Source: Koleobacter methoxysyntrophicus (lineage in GTDB: Bacteria > Bacillota > Thermosediminibacteria > Koleobacterales > Koleobacteraceae). Taken from it: 64,000 nucleotides of DNA. The translations under genes and the position numbers were made by a program. The notes under the pieces are model-generated. The model saw only the letters and a program-made list of their open reading frames with translations, was not told where the DNA came from and searched no databases. Position 1 is the stretch's first letter. Each line of letters begins with the position of its first letter. The DNA lies in assembly GCF_017301615.1 (NCBI RefSeq), contig NZ_CP059066.1, positions 1,206,001 to 1,270,000 of the forward strand. The letters run 5' to 3'. Below, piece after piece: positions 53,264-62,431 of the stretch.

Positions 53264-53298
53264 TCGGTACAATACAATTTAAAACAAATCGGTACAAT
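53264..53298 (-). promoter_or_regulatory. Direct repeats upstream of the MocR gene
   Basis: TCGGTACAAT occurs at 53264-53273 and 53289-53298, same orientation, 25 bp apart. MocR regulators typically bind direct repeats in the divergent region, so this is a good operator candidate for both directions. Confidence 0.55.
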
Positions 53299-53430
53299 TA
53301 TTATATTAAACATATAAATCCCTGTCAAAATCTAATTTTTTTCATCTGTAAAGGATTTTTTCAAGACTTGACGAAGATATATTCATAGGGAAAATATTTA
53401 AAAAACAGTGATAAAGGAGGAGAAGAAAGA

Positions 53431-54789
53431 ATGATAATAATGGATGTGGTAATAAAAAACGGGTTAGTCTTTGATCCGCGATGGGAGAAGCCTCAAAGGC
53501 TCAATGTGGGTTTAAAAGGGGAAAAAATTGCGGTTATAACGGAAAAGGGCCTGACCGGGGAAACAGTTATTGATGCTGAAGGTAAAGTGGTCAGCCCCGG
53601 TTTTATTAATATTCACAGCCATAGTGATAAAAATTTTAAAGGGCAGGGTTACTATTTTGAAACGGCCGAATCCGAACTGAAAATGGGGGTTACTACCCTT
53701 GTGGGGGGTAACTGCGGCGTAAGCCCTATAGATTTTAAAGAGTATAGGGATTATATAAACGAAAACGGAGCACCGAACAATTATCTGGGTTTTATGGGCC
53801 ATACATCATTGAGGGCAGCGGCTGGGAAACAGGATAGGTACACTCCTGCAAATGCCGGAGAAATTGCAAAAATGAGGGATTTTTTAAAGAGGGGTATGGA
53901 GAGCGGTGCTATAGGTTTATCCTTTGGTTTAGAATACGCACCCGGCACTGATATGGAAGAAATATCAGGGGTGTGTGAAGCTCTTAAGGAATTCCCGGAT
54001 GCCCTTTTAAGTGCCCATTATCGTTATGATGCTGATAGGGCTTCTGAAGGTGTGGAGGAAATGATAGAAATTTCAAAAACTACAGGGATTCCCATGCAGA
54101 TCTCCCACTTAAACAGCGGGATATGTTTCGGCCGGGCAAAGGATAGTTTGGAGGTCTTCCACAGGGCAAGGGCAAATGGGATTGATGTAATGGCTGACTG
54201 CTATCCATACAATGCCTTCAGCACCTATATCGGTTCTGCCGTCTTTGACCCGGGCTGCCTTGAAAAATGGAACGCAGGTTATGAAGACCTGCAGGTGGCC
54301 GAGGGCGAGTTCGCAGGCCAGAGGTGTACCGAAGAGCTTTTTAACAGGCTCCGCTCAGAAAACCCCGATATATATCTGAATGCATTTGTAATGAAGGAAG
54401 AGGAAGTGGTAGAGGTGCTTAAGGACCCCTTTACCATGATAGCCAGCGATGGGCTGTTGAGGGGAGGTCAGGGACACCCGAGGGTATCGGGTACCTTCCC
54501 CAGGGTTTTGGGTAGATATTCCAGGGAATTAAAGGCCTTGACCCTTAAAGAAGCCCTATATAAGATGACGACAATGCCTGCAGAAAGGCTTAGGTTAAGG
54601 GGAAGAGGAGTCCTGGAAGAAGGAGCCTTCGGGGATATCGTTATCTTCGACTATTCTGTTATAATAGATAAAGCTGATTTTACGAGGCCCGCCCTTTCAC
54701 CTGAAGGGATTGAGTATGTCCTGGTTAATGGCAGGCCGGCAGTATTTGATGGAAAGGTAGTTAACAAGAAACTGGGAAGGGCGCTATAA
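53431..54789 (+). CDS. D-aminoacylase-like amidohydrolase
   Basis: 452 aa, AAAGGAGG upstream; ATG 53431 or 53440. Amidohydrolase fold: GFINIHSHSD (metal His), GGNCGVSP (the cysteine ligand of D-aminoacylases), ISHLNSG and TMIASDGLL (Asp), with RGRGVLEEGAFGDIVIFD at the end. This set fits N-acyl-D-amino-acid deacylases or close dihydroorotase-like relatives. The substrate is likely an N-acylated or cyclic amino-acid derivative. Divergent to the MocR regulator. Confidence 0.85.
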   Translation: MIIMDVVIKNGLVFDPRWEKPQRLNVGLKGEKIAVITEKGLTGETVIDAEGKVVSPGFINIHSHSDKNFKGQGYYFETAESELKMGVTTLVGGNCGVSPIDFKEYRDYINENGAPNNYLGFMGHTSLRAAAGKQDRYTPANAGEIAKMRDFLKRGMESGAIGLSFGLEYAPGTDMEEISGVCEALKEFPDALLSAHYRYDADRASEGVEEMIEISKTTGIPMQISHLNSGICFGRAKDSLEVFHRARANGIDVMADCYPYNAFSTYIGSAVFDPGCLEKWNAGYEDLQVAEGEFAGQRCTEELFNRLRSENPDIYLNAFVMKEEEVVEVLKDPFTMIASDGLLRGGQGHPRVSGTFPRVLGRYSRELKALTLKEALYKMTTMPAERLRLRGRGVLEEGAFGDIVIFDYSVIIDKADFTRPALSPEGIEYVLVNGRPAVFDGKVVNKKLGRAL

Positions 54790-54830
54790 GGGCTGGTTAA
54801 AATGATTTTCAGCAAAGAGGGTGAATGTTT

Positions 54831-55604
54831 ATGATTTTAGTAATGGATGTGGGTAATACGAATATAGTTTTAGGGGTGTATGAGGGTGAAGAGTTAAAGG
54901 TAAACTGGAGGGTATCGACCCATAGACAGACATCCGATGAATTCGGTATGCTGGTCAGAAATCTCTTTGAATACGAAGGGATAAACATGCAGAATATAAA
55001 GGCAGTTGTTATCTCATCCGTTGTTCCGCCGCTGATGCCGATTCTCGAAAAGATGTGTGAAAAATACTTCAAAATTAAACCGCTGGTAGTAGGCCCGGGC
55101 GTAAAAACGGGAATGAATATACGCTACGAAAACCCCAGAGAGGTAGGAGCCGATCGTATTGTAAATGCTGTTGCGGCGTACCACTTATACGGAGGGCCCG
55201 TAATAGTTGTTGATTTCGGGACGGCCACCACCTTCTGTGCAGTGAGCAAAGACGGCGACTATCTGGGCGGAGCCATAAGCCCGGGAATCGGAATCTCTAC
55301 AGAAGCGCTGTTCCAGAGGGCTGCCAAACTTCCGCGTATAGAACTGGCTAAGCCCGAAAGGGTTATCGGCCGGAATACCGTCTCCAGCATGCAGTCGGGT
55401 ATCGTTTACGGCTATATCGGCCTTGTAGAATACCTGGTAAAACGTTTTAAAGAGGAACTCGGAAACCCTGATACCTTTGTGGTGGCCACCGGTGGGCTGT
55501 CAAGATTAATAGGCAGCGAGTCCAGGTACATCGATGAAGTAAACCCCCTTTTGACCCTGGAAGGCCTGCGGTTGATTTATGAAAAAAATAAAGACCTGAT
55601 ATAA
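54831..55604 (+). CDS. coaX: Type III pantothenate kinase
   Basis: 257 aa from ATG 54831 (GAGGGTG 7 nt upstream; ATG 54825 is too close). CoaX/ASKHA motifs: [56 protein letters not shown] and [15 protein letters not shown]. First step of coenzyme A synthesis, feedback-insensitive type. Terminator downstream. Confidence 0.95.
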   Translation: MILVMDVGNTNIVLGVYEGEELKVNWRVSTHRQTSDEFGMLVRNLFEYEGINMQNIKAVVISSVVPPLMPILEKMCEKYFKIKPLVVGPGVKTGMNIRYENPREVGADRIVNAVAAYHLYGGPVIVVDFGTATTFCAVSKDGDYLGGAISPGIGISTEALFQRAAKLPRIELAKPERVIGRNTVSSMQSGIVYGYIGLVEYLVKRFKEELGNPDTFVVATGGLSRLIGSESRYIDEVNPLLTLEGLRLIYEKNKDLI

Positions 55605-55628
55605 CCCCTTTTCATAAGGGGTTCATTT
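55602..55628 (+). terminator. Terminator of coaX
   Basis: AACCCCTT / AAGGGGTT with a 6-nt loop followed by CATTT. Confidence 0.6.
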
Positions 55629-55791
55629 AATACTGCCGGTGACAAAAAAATAGAACTAGTGATAATTTTAAGCATAATCACCATAATATGAATAGGAGGA
55701 ATTTTCATTTCTATGTTGAATATTATATTTAGGTATTTAAAATAACATTATATTAATATTTTTTGCAGAATCTGACTATGAAAGGAGGATA

Positions 55792-55869
55792 GTGGGGTAC
55801 TTCTATTATTATTTAGGGGGGAACTATAGATGGAACACTATGGTTTTTTATCTATTCTACCACCTATAA
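55792..55869 (+). CDS. Possible aromatic-rich leader peptide overlapping the nhaC start
   Basis: GTG 55792 with AAAGGAGGAT immediately upstream opens 25 codons beginning MGYFYYYLGGNYRW, with seven tyrosines, three phenylalanines and one tryptophan. It ends after the nhaC start in another frame. It could be an attenuation-type leader for an aromatic amino acid transporter, or chance. No terminator/antiterminator pair is evident. Confidence 0.25.
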   Translation: MGYFYYYLGGNYRWNTMVFYLFYHL

Positions 55870-57398
55870 TAGCTATTACCCTGGCTATTATAACAAAAGA
55901 GGTGTTCGTGTCACTGGTTATAGGCATTTTTACAGGTGCCCTAATTATCAGCAATTATAGTTTTTTTACGGCTTTTACAAAATCAGTTGAACTTGTAATT
56001 AATACGGTGGCTGACGCTGAGTGGAACATCAGGGTGCTCCTGTTTACCCTTCTTCTGGGGGCTATTGTTGGTCTTCTTGCTAAATCCGGAAGCACTATAG
56101 CCTTTGGAGAATGGGCAACAAAGAGGATCAAAACCAGAGGGACTTCCCTTCTGGCTTCATGGATTTTAGGGGTATTAATCTTTATGGATGACTACTTCAA
56201 TTGTTTAACCGTCGGAACGGTGATGAGGCCCATTACCGATAGGTTCAAGGTTTCCAGGGCAAAATTAGCATTTATTATCGATTCTACTGCTGCTCCCGTT
56301 TGTATCCTTGTGCCTATATCAACGTGGGTTGCCTATGTAATGTCATTGACAGCCCCGGAGTTTGAAAGGTTTTCAATTGAAATGAATCCTTTTCAGGCCT
56401 TTGTTGCCATGATACCCTTTAATCTCTACCCCTGGCTCATAGTCCTGATGGTTCTGGTTACTTCTTTTACCAGCCTGGAGTTCGGGCCCATGGCAAGGGC
56501 AGAACTGAGAGCCTTGAAAACGGGAGAACTCCTGGAGGATACATCAACACCCCCGCCCGGTGATGATTTTTCCGGCATGGAAGTCTCGAAGAAAGGTAAG
56601 CCCACTGACCTGATCGTGCCTATTCTGGTATTAATTTTCCTGACCCTGGCCGGAATGGCATATACCGGCGGGTATTTTGAAGGGGGTAAAAGCCTGATAA
56701 GGGCAATTATGGATTGCGATTCTGCCACGGCCCTGGTTTACGGTGCAGTGCTGACCATAATTATAACCGTTATTATGTACAGGATTGAGGGGGTACTGAA
56801 TGTATCTGAATCCATGGCTGCTATTCTGCAGGGATTTAAGTCAATGATGATTGCTGTAGCAATACTGTCCCTGGCCTGGTCTATAGGCAGTATAACGAGG
56901 GAACTGGGAGCCGGGGACTATGTGGCCAGCATTGTAAGCAAGGGGTTCCCCGATGCCCTGATACCCTTCCTGATTTTCGTGACATCGGCCTTTATGGCTT
57001 TTGCAATGGGGACCTCATGGGGGACCTATGCCATAATGATTCCCATAGCTGTTCCCCTGGCAATGGCTGTTGACAAGTACCTGCTGGTTTCCATAGCAGC
57101 CGTGCTGGCGGGAGGGACCTTCGGTGACCACTGTTCACCGATTTCCGATACTACAATAATGTCATCAACAGGTGCCAGCTGCCATCATATTGAACACGTA
57201 AATACCCAGCTTCCATATGCATTTACCGCTGCTGCCGTAGCAGCTGTAGGCTTTTTGGCGGCAGGGTTTATAGAAAATGCCTTCATAGTATGGGCAGGAA
57301 CCATAGTTCTATTCTTCATAGTTGTTAAGTTCCTTCACATGTTTTGGAGCCAGGACATTCCACCTAATGCAAAAAAAGCTTTGGATGTAAAAAAATAA
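55830..57398 (+). CDS. NhaC-family Na+/H+ antiporter
   Basis: 522 aa, about 12 membrane segments, GGGGGG 8 nt before ATG 55830. NhaC-family features: ILGVLIFMDDYFNCLTVGTVMRPITDRFKVSRAKLAFIIDSTAAPVCIL and GGTFGDHCSPISDTTIMSSTGASCHHIEHV. Members exchange sodium for protons or for organic substrates (e.g. malate/lactate or amino acids). A ~210-nt upstream region with two good ribosome binding sites precedes it. Confidence 0.92.
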   Translation: MEHYGFLSILPPIIAITLAIITKEVFVSLVIGIFTGALIISNYSFFTAFTKSVELVINTVADAEWNIRVLLFTLLLGAIVGLLAKSGSTIAFGEWATKRIKTRGTSLLASWILGVLIFMDDYFNCLTVGTVMRPITDRFKVSRAKLAFIIDSTAAPVCILVPISTWVAYVMSLTAPEFERFSIEMNPFQAFVAMIPFNLYPWLIVLMVLVTSFTSLEFGPMARAELRALKTGELLEDTSTPPPGDDFSGMEVSKKGKPTDLIVPILVLIFLTLAGMAYTGGYFEGGKSLIRAIMDCDSATALVYGAVLTIIITVIMYRIEGVLNVSESMAAILQGFKSMMIAVAILSLAWSIGSITRELGAGDYVASIVSKGFPDALIPFLIFVTSAFMAFAMGTSWGTYAIMIPIAVPLAMAVDKYLLVSIAAVLAGGTFGDHCSPISDTTIMSSTGASCHHIEHVNTQLPYAFTAAAVAAVGFLAAGFIENAFIVWAGTIVLFFIVVKFLHMFWSQDIPPNAKKALDVKK

Positions 57399-57423
57399 AG
57401 GGAAGCTCAGATGCTGAAATTGA

Positions 57424-57462
57424 GGCTGTTGACTGAATAACAGGTCAGCAGCCTTTTCTTAT
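57424..57462 (+). terminator. Terminator of the nhaC gene
   Basis: GGCTGTTGAC (57424-57433) pairs with GTCAGCAGCC (57444-57453), one wobble, followed by TTTTCTT. Confidence 0.7.
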
Positions 57463-57619
57463 AAGACTACGAAAATGGAAAAGGTATTTTTAAAAAAATA
57501 TAGAAGCTAATAAGAGAAACCACAATTATCTATATTCCTGTTAAGAAATGCAAGGTGGTGCAGCATGATTTGAATTTAGCCTAAATTTTATAGTTTTAAA
57601 AATAAAGAGGAGGGGTAAA

Positions 57620-58660
57620 ATGACCGTTGATGAGGTTAGGATTCGTGCACGAGAGCGTTTTAAAGGCATATGCAGGGTTTGTAAATTCTGTGATGGGGTT
57701 GCCTGTGCCGGAGAGGTCCCGGGGATGGGGGGTGTAGGCACAGGTACATCCTTTAAAAACAATATCAAGGCCCTTGAAAAATACAGGGTTAACCTGAGGG
57801 TAATCCATGATATTACTGAACCCGTTATACGGACGCAGATATTTGGTAAAGAGTTATCAATGCCCATATTGGGAGCAGCTGTAGCAGGAGGAAAAATCAA
57901 TTTCAGGGGATATTTTACCGAAGAGGAATTCGTATCATCTCAAATAGAAGGGGCCGTATCGGCAGGCACAATAGCCATGACCGGAGATGGAGGCGACCCT
58001 ACCCTTTTTACTACAGGCCTTGAATCTTTGAAAAATGCCGGTTGCAGCGGAATTCCTGTTATAAAACCCAGGAAAACCCGGGATATTATAAAAAGGATAA
58101 AAGATGCTGAAAAGTTCGATATCACCGCAATAGGGATAGATATAGATGCGGCAGGGCTCATTAATATGACAAGGATGGGCCAGTACGTGGGCCCGATGAC
58201 GGTTTCCGATTTAAAGGAAATAACTTCATCTACAAAACTGCCGGTCGTCCTGAAAGGTATTATGACTGTTGAAGATGCCCTTGCCGCAGTGGAGGCAGGG
58301 ATAGCCGGAATAGTTGTATCAAACCACGGAGGGAGGGCACTGGATTTTACCCCGGGAACGGCCGAGGTCCTTCCCGAAATAGCTGATGCGGTTAAGGGGA
58401 AGATTACTATTTTGGCAGATGGCGGAGTCCGCTATGGAATAGATGTCCTGAAAATGATTGCCTTAGGAGCCGATGCCGTTCTCATAGGAAGACCGGTGGC
58501 TATAGCAGCCGTTGGCGGAGGAGCCCGGGGTGTGGAGATGGTTTATAACAAGATGGCTGATGAACTGAGGTCAGCGATGATACTTACAGGGTGCAGGGAT
58601 GTCAATTCTATAGACAGGAAGATTTTGCGGTGCCACTTCGTAGCACTTTCAGATGAATGA
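57620..58660 (+). CDS. FMN-dependent alpha-hydroxy-acid oxidase family protein
   Basis: 346 aa, GAGGAGGGG upstream. The TIM-barrel signature is GIVVSNHGGRALDFTPG (active-site His and Arg), with LPVVLKGIMTVEDA (Lys) and ITILADGGVRYGIDVLKMIALGADAVLIGRP. The N-terminus has a cysteine cluster, CRVCKFCDGVACAG, not found in glycolate or lactate oxidases. In an anaerobe it is more likely a dehydrogenase passing electrons elsewhere; the cysteines might bind metal or an Fe-S centre. Substrate unknown. Confidence 0.87.
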   Translation: MTVDEVRIRARERFKGICRVCKFCDGVACAGEVPGMGGVGTGTSFKNNIKALEKYRVNLRVIHDITEPVIRTQIFGKELSMPILGAAVAGGKINFRGYFTEEEFVSSQIEGAVSAGTIAMTGDGGDPTLFTTGLESLKNAGCSGIPVIKPRKTRDIIKRIKDAEKFDITAIGIDIDAAGLINMTRMGQYVGPMTVSDLKEITSSTKLPVVLKGIMTVEDALAAVEAGIAGIVVSNHGGRALDFTPGTAEVLPEIADAVKGKITILADGGVRYGIDVLKMIALGADAVLIGRPVAIAAVGGGARGVEMVYNKMADELRSAMILTGCRDVNSIDRKILRCHFVALSDE

Positions 58661-58790
58661 AAACTATTTTTTAGGCAATCATGTCCATACGGCTGGAACA
58701 GCATCAAAGTGTGAAACAATCACTTAGTATGAATCAATCATTTTACGAATTATATCAAGGCTGATGTGATTATATAAAGGTGATTTCAAA

Positions 58791-59768
58791 ATGAGGATTG
58801 CAAATCTACTTTTAAGAAATAATATAATTCTTGCACCTATCGCTGGGGTAACTGACCTGCCTTTCCGCATCCTGGCCAGGAGGGAGGGCTGCGGTCTGGC
58901 TTTTACCGAAATGGTAAGCGCCAAAGGCCTGTATTATAACAACGAAAACACGGAGAGGCTTCTTGATACATGTGATGAAGACAGACCTCTGGGGGTTCAG
59001 ATCTTCGGCAGTGACCCTGAGATAATGGGTTGGGCAGCCCGGGAGCTTTCACGCAGGGAATTCGATTTAATAGACATTAATATGGGGTGCCCCACTCCGA
59101 AGATTGTAAAGAATGGGGACGGTTCCGCCCTTCTCTTAAAGCCGGATCTTGCCCGGCGGGTTATTGCTTCTGTGGTAGAGGCATCAAGACTGCCGGTTAC
59201 GGTAAAAATAAGGATAGGCTGGGACGAAAAGAACATTAACGGCATTGAAATAGCGGAAATTGCCTCGAAGGCGGGGGCATCGGCAGTAACCGTCCACGGG
59301 AGAACTCGAAACCAGTTCTACAGCGGGAAGGCCAGATGGGATATTATAAGAGAGATAAAACAGCGGGTTCCCATTCCCGTTATAGGAAACGGGGATGTAT
59401 TTACCCCTGAAGATGCTAAAAATATGCTGGAACAAACGGGTTGTGACGGGGTTATGATAGCCAGAGGAGCCCTCGGCAACCCGCGGATATTCAGGGAAGT
59501 GATCTATTATTTAAAGACAGGTCAGAAACTTTCTCCTATGGGGCCGAAGGAAAAATTAGAATTTGCCCTGAGGCATTTATATATGGTAATCGAATATAAA
59601 GGGGAGCGTACGGGAATTAAGGAGATGAGGAAACACTTTGCCTGGTACCTGAAAGGGATAAAAAATTCCAACAGGGTGAAGGAAAGTTTGTACAGGGCAG
59701 ATTCTGCTGCTGAAGTCGTAAAAATCATTGAGGAATTTGCAAACCGGCAGGAGGAGGGAGAAGGTTAA
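58791..59768 (+). CDS. dus: tRNA-dihydrouridine synthase
   Basis: 325 aa, DusB-like. Motifs: LAPIAGVTDLPFRILARREGCG, FTEMVSAKGL, IDINMGCPTPKIVKNGDGSALL (catalytic Cys), VTVHGRTRNQFYSGKA and IPVIGNGDVFTPEDA. An FMN enzyme reducing uridines in tRNA. It overlaps the next gene by TAATG. Confidence 0.94.
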   Translation: MRIANLLLRNNIILAPIAGVTDLPFRILARREGCGLAFTEMVSAKGLYYNNENTERLLDTCDEDRPLGVQIFGSDPEIMGWAARELSRREFDLIDINMGCPTPKIVKNGDGSALLLKPDLARRVIASVVEASRLPVTVKIRIGWDEKNINGIEIAEIASKAGASAVTVHGRTRNQFYSGKARWDIIREIKQRVPIPVIGNGDVFTPEDAKNMLEQTGCDGVMIARGALGNPRIFREVIYYLKTGQKLSPMGPKEKLEFALRHLYMVIEYKGERTGIKEMRKHFAWYLKGIKNSNRVKESLYRADSAAEVVKIIEEFANRQEEGEG

Positions 59769-60727
59769 TGGAATATATTACTATACCTGTATTAAACGGC
59801 ACCCTGCCGCGGTGGGACGGCGGGGTTATAAACGGTCTGTTCTTTGATTTGTTTTATATGCGGGTCCTTAAGAAAATAGGAGTCGGCGGGGAGATATTTC
59901 TGTGCCCATTTTCGTCGGATTCCCGTTCCTTTTATCCTGTTGGAGTCATCGGTAAGATTGAGGATATCCAGGTTAAAAGGTTCGAACGGTTAAATAATAT
60001 TCCCGGCATGCTTGTCAAAATTAGAGGCATGGATAGGGCAAAAGCTAAAGATTTTTTTATGTCTGGCATGGGAGTAGTTGCCCGAGGGGTGGAGAATTTT
60101 GATATAAAAAAGACGATAATTAACGGATATCCCCTTATCTGCGGTGCAGGATGGCGGCCGGCAGGAGGATATACCGAAATGAAGTCCCCCAAGGATATTG
60201 CTATAACCATTTACGGGTGGGACCTGGAGAACGGTAAAGAAGTAAAAATAAAAGGGGAATTGGGAAGTCTTGTAAGCCCCGAGAAGGCGCATACCGTGGA
60301 ACACGGAATTATCAGGTCACTTCAGCAGTATGCCATGTGCACCCCAAAGACCCTGTGGGAATCCCTGAAAATAGAGGCCGATGAGCTGAAGAGATCCGTA
60401 GAAATAGGCTTTAAATTCAGACTCCCTGAAGCCCTGGGAGTAACATCCAGCGGAATGTGCGGTAATCCCATGACGAATATGGCTCATTTTTATCTAAGTC
60501 AGGAATTTCTTAAAGGATTGAAGCAGGGGCACAATTTGGTCGATTCCCTGGATAGGGCAAGGGGGAAGACCATGTCCCGTTTGGTAAATGAGATGGATAT
60601 CTCAAGTCGTCAGGGTATAAGGGCCCTTCAGGGCTTAAAAAAAGGGATGGTTCATGATGATTCAAAGGGGCCTCTTTCAACCCTAAAAAAGATAATATAT
60701 CGATTTCCGTTAAATCCGTGGAGTTGA
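59768..60727 (+). CDS. Conserved hypothetical protein translated together with dus
   Basis: 319 aa, GGAGGGAG upstream, start overlapping the dus stop. I do not recognise the family. The protein has a mixed beta N-terminal half and a helical C-terminal half. The centre carries SPEKAHTVEHGIIRSLQQYAMCTPKT, with closely spaced His-Glu-His that could bind metal, and GVTSSGMCGNPMTNMAHFYL with another Cys/His. No signal peptide or membrane segments. The tight coupling hints at an RNA- or flavin-related job, but this is speculation. Confidence 0.7.
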   Translation: MEYITIPVLNGTLPRWDGGVINGLFFDLFYMRVLKKIGVGGEIFLCPFSSDSRSFYPVGVIGKIEDIQVKRFERLNNIPGMLVKIRGMDRAKAKDFFMSGMGVVARGVENFDIKKTIINGYPLICGAGWRPAGGYTEMKSPKDIAITIYGWDLENGKEVKIKGELGSLVSPEKAHTVEHGIIRSLQQYAMCTPKTLWESLKIEADELKRSVEIGFKFRLPEALGVTSSGMCGNPMTNMAHFYLSQEFLKGLKQGHNLVDSLDRARGKTMSRLVNEMDISSRQGIRALQGLKKGMVHDDSKGPLSTLKKIIYRFPLNPWS

Positions 60728-60729
60728 GA

Positions 60730-60762
60730 AAAATGTGCAGTTAAACCTGCACATTTTTCTTG
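60730..60762 (+). terminator. Terminator after the dus operon
   Basis: AAAAATGTGCAG / CTGCACATTTTT with a 6-nt loop. Confidence 0.8.
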
Positions 60763-60853
60763 CCTTTTTTGGGGAAAAATAATAGAATAGTATATGAGCA
60801 CAAAACTGTGCACAAATTTTGACATCAAAAAAAGAAAAAAGGGGGGAGGGGGG

Positions 60854-61381
60854 ATGGACTTTGTCAGGATAGGCGATAAAGTGCTGAGCATTTCCAGGAT
60901 TGAGAGGGCAATAAGGGGAATTATAGAACTCCGCTATAAAGGTTTATCACAGCAGGAGGTGGCGGAGAAATTCAAAATTGACAGGTCTTTTATCTCGAGA
61001 CTTGAATCCCTGGGAGAAATAAGAAAAGGCAGGAGGATAGCGGTAATCGGATTCCCCATTAAAAACATTGAGGAAATACGGCAGGTAATGAATGAAGAAG
61101 GTATTGATTTTTCCATACTGATGACAGACAGAGAACGGTGGGATTTTATTGAAAAGAGGAGCGGTATCCAGCTCTTTAATGAGGTTATGGATTTAATAGT
61201 AAAGGTCCGGTCTTATGATATTGTAATAGTGATAGGTTCAGACAGCAGGATTAAGCTAATTGAAGCCCTTCTTGACAATCAGGTCATTCCCATAAATATC
61301 GGGAAATCGCCTATCAGTGAGGATAAATACGTGGATCCGCAGTTTTTAAGGGAGGTCATACGGAGCGTCAAAGATATTTGA
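60854..61381 (+). CDS. Helix-turn-helix regulator of the dehydrogenase pair
   Basis: 175 aa from ATG 60854 (GGGAGGGG just upstream). Residues 15-60 form a helix-turn-helix (RGIIELRYKGLSQQEVAEKFKIDRSFISRLESLGEIRKG). The rest is an alpha/beta domain (IAVIGFPIKNIEEI, DIVIVIGSDSRIKLIEALLDNQ) that may sense a ligand. It heads a probable three-gene operon and may respond to a product of the next two enzymes. Confidence 0.75.
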   Translation: MDFVRIGDKVLSISRIERAIRGIIELRYKGLSQQEVAEKFKIDRSFISRLESLGEIRKGRRIAVIGFPIKNIEEIRQVMNEEGIDFSILMTDRERWDFIEKRSGIQLFNEVMDLIVKVRSYDIVIVIGSDSRIKLIEALLDNQVIPINIGKSPISEDKYVDPQFLREVIRSVKDI

Positions 61382-61452
61382 GAAAACAATAAAAACTTAT
61401 GGGTAAATACCAAATTGGAAATTACATTCTAAGTCGCCAGGGAGGGATAACT

Positions 61453-62376
61453 GTGAAGCATGTAATAAGCATAAGCCTTGGTTCATCGTCTAGAAACCAC
61501 AGTGTTGAAACGGAGATTTTGGGTCACAAATTCAGAATTGAGAGAATAGGCACTGATGGTGATATGAAAAAGGCGGTAGATTTGATTAAGGAACTGGACG
61601 GTAAGGTAGATGCCTTCGGGATGGGCGGTATAGACCTATATATAGCGATAGGCAGCAGGAGGTATATGCTCAGGGATGCAGCTAAAATAGCAAGGGCTGC
61701 GGAAAAGACACCTATAGTCGATGGCTCGGGTCTAAAAAACACCCTGGAGAGGAAGGTTATAGAGTATCTCAATAATGAATACGGGTTGAAGTTTAAAGAC
61801 AGAAAGGTCCTTTTAGTATGCGGCATGGACAGATTCGGAATGGCTGAAAGTCTCGCAAAGTTCGGAAGCGATCTGGTCCTGGGGGATTTTATCTTTGCCC
61901 TCGGCATTCCCATACCTTTGAGGTCATTGAGGGCTTTGGGGAACGCTGCTGCGGTGCTGGCACCCATAGTCAGCCAGCTTCCGTTCAAGTACCTTTACCC
62001 GACCGGGAGCAAGCAGGAGGAAGATAAAACAAACCCCAGGTTCAGCAGATTTTATGATAGGGCGGAGATTATTGCCGGAGATTATCATTTTATAAAGAAA
62101 TATATGCCTGCAAGGATGGACGGGAAGATAATTATCACAAATACCGTTACGGAAAGGGATATAGAGATGCTGAAGCAGAAAGGGGTAAAACTGCTTATAA
62201 CTACAACCCCAAACCTGAACGGCCGTTCCTTTGGCACCAATGTGATGGAAGCGGTTTTTGTGGTATTGAGCGAAAAAAGGCCCGGAGAAATAACCCCGGC
62301 GGATTACGAAGCCCTTATGGATAAGATCGGCTTTAAACCAAGGATTGAGGTGCTGAATGAAAAGGCGGTTTCATAA
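61453..62376 (+). CDS. Quinate-5-dehydrogenase-annotated family protein
   Basis: 307 aa from GTG 61453 (GGGAGGG 6-7 nt upstream); ATG 61399 is a longer option. The family is widespread in Clostridia and often labelled quinate 5-dehydrogenase, but it lacks a clear shikimate-dehydrogenase lysine/aspartate pair. The start HVISISLGSSSRNHSVETEILG and KVLLVCGMDRFGMAESLAKFG (a Rossmann-like turn) are visible. There are no aromatic or quinate genes nearby, so the label should be treated with care. Confidence 0.65.
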   Translation: MKHVISISLGSSSRNHSVETEILGHKFRIERIGTDGDMKKAVDLIKELDGKVDAFGMGGIDLYIAIGSRRYMLRDAAKIARAAEKTPIVDGSGLKNTLERKVIEYLNNEYGLKFKDRKVLLVCGMDRFGMAESLAKFGSDLVLGDFIFALGIPIPLRSLRALGNAAAVLAPIVSQLPFKYLYPTGSKQEEDKTNPRFSRFYDRAEIIAGDYHFIKKYMPARMDGKIIITNTVTERDIEMLKQKGVKLLITTTPNLNGRSFGTNVMEAVFVVLSEKRPGEITPADYEALMDKIGFKPRIEVLNEKAVS

Positions 62377-62431
62377 AACAGTAAATGATGACAATAAAGT
62401 TTATATAACCTTTTAATGGGAGGTCGTAACG

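Noticed and set aside
55605-55829. A T-box or other known riboswitch before nhaC
   Set aside because: The T-box AGGGTGG signature and a terminator/antiterminator pair were not found.
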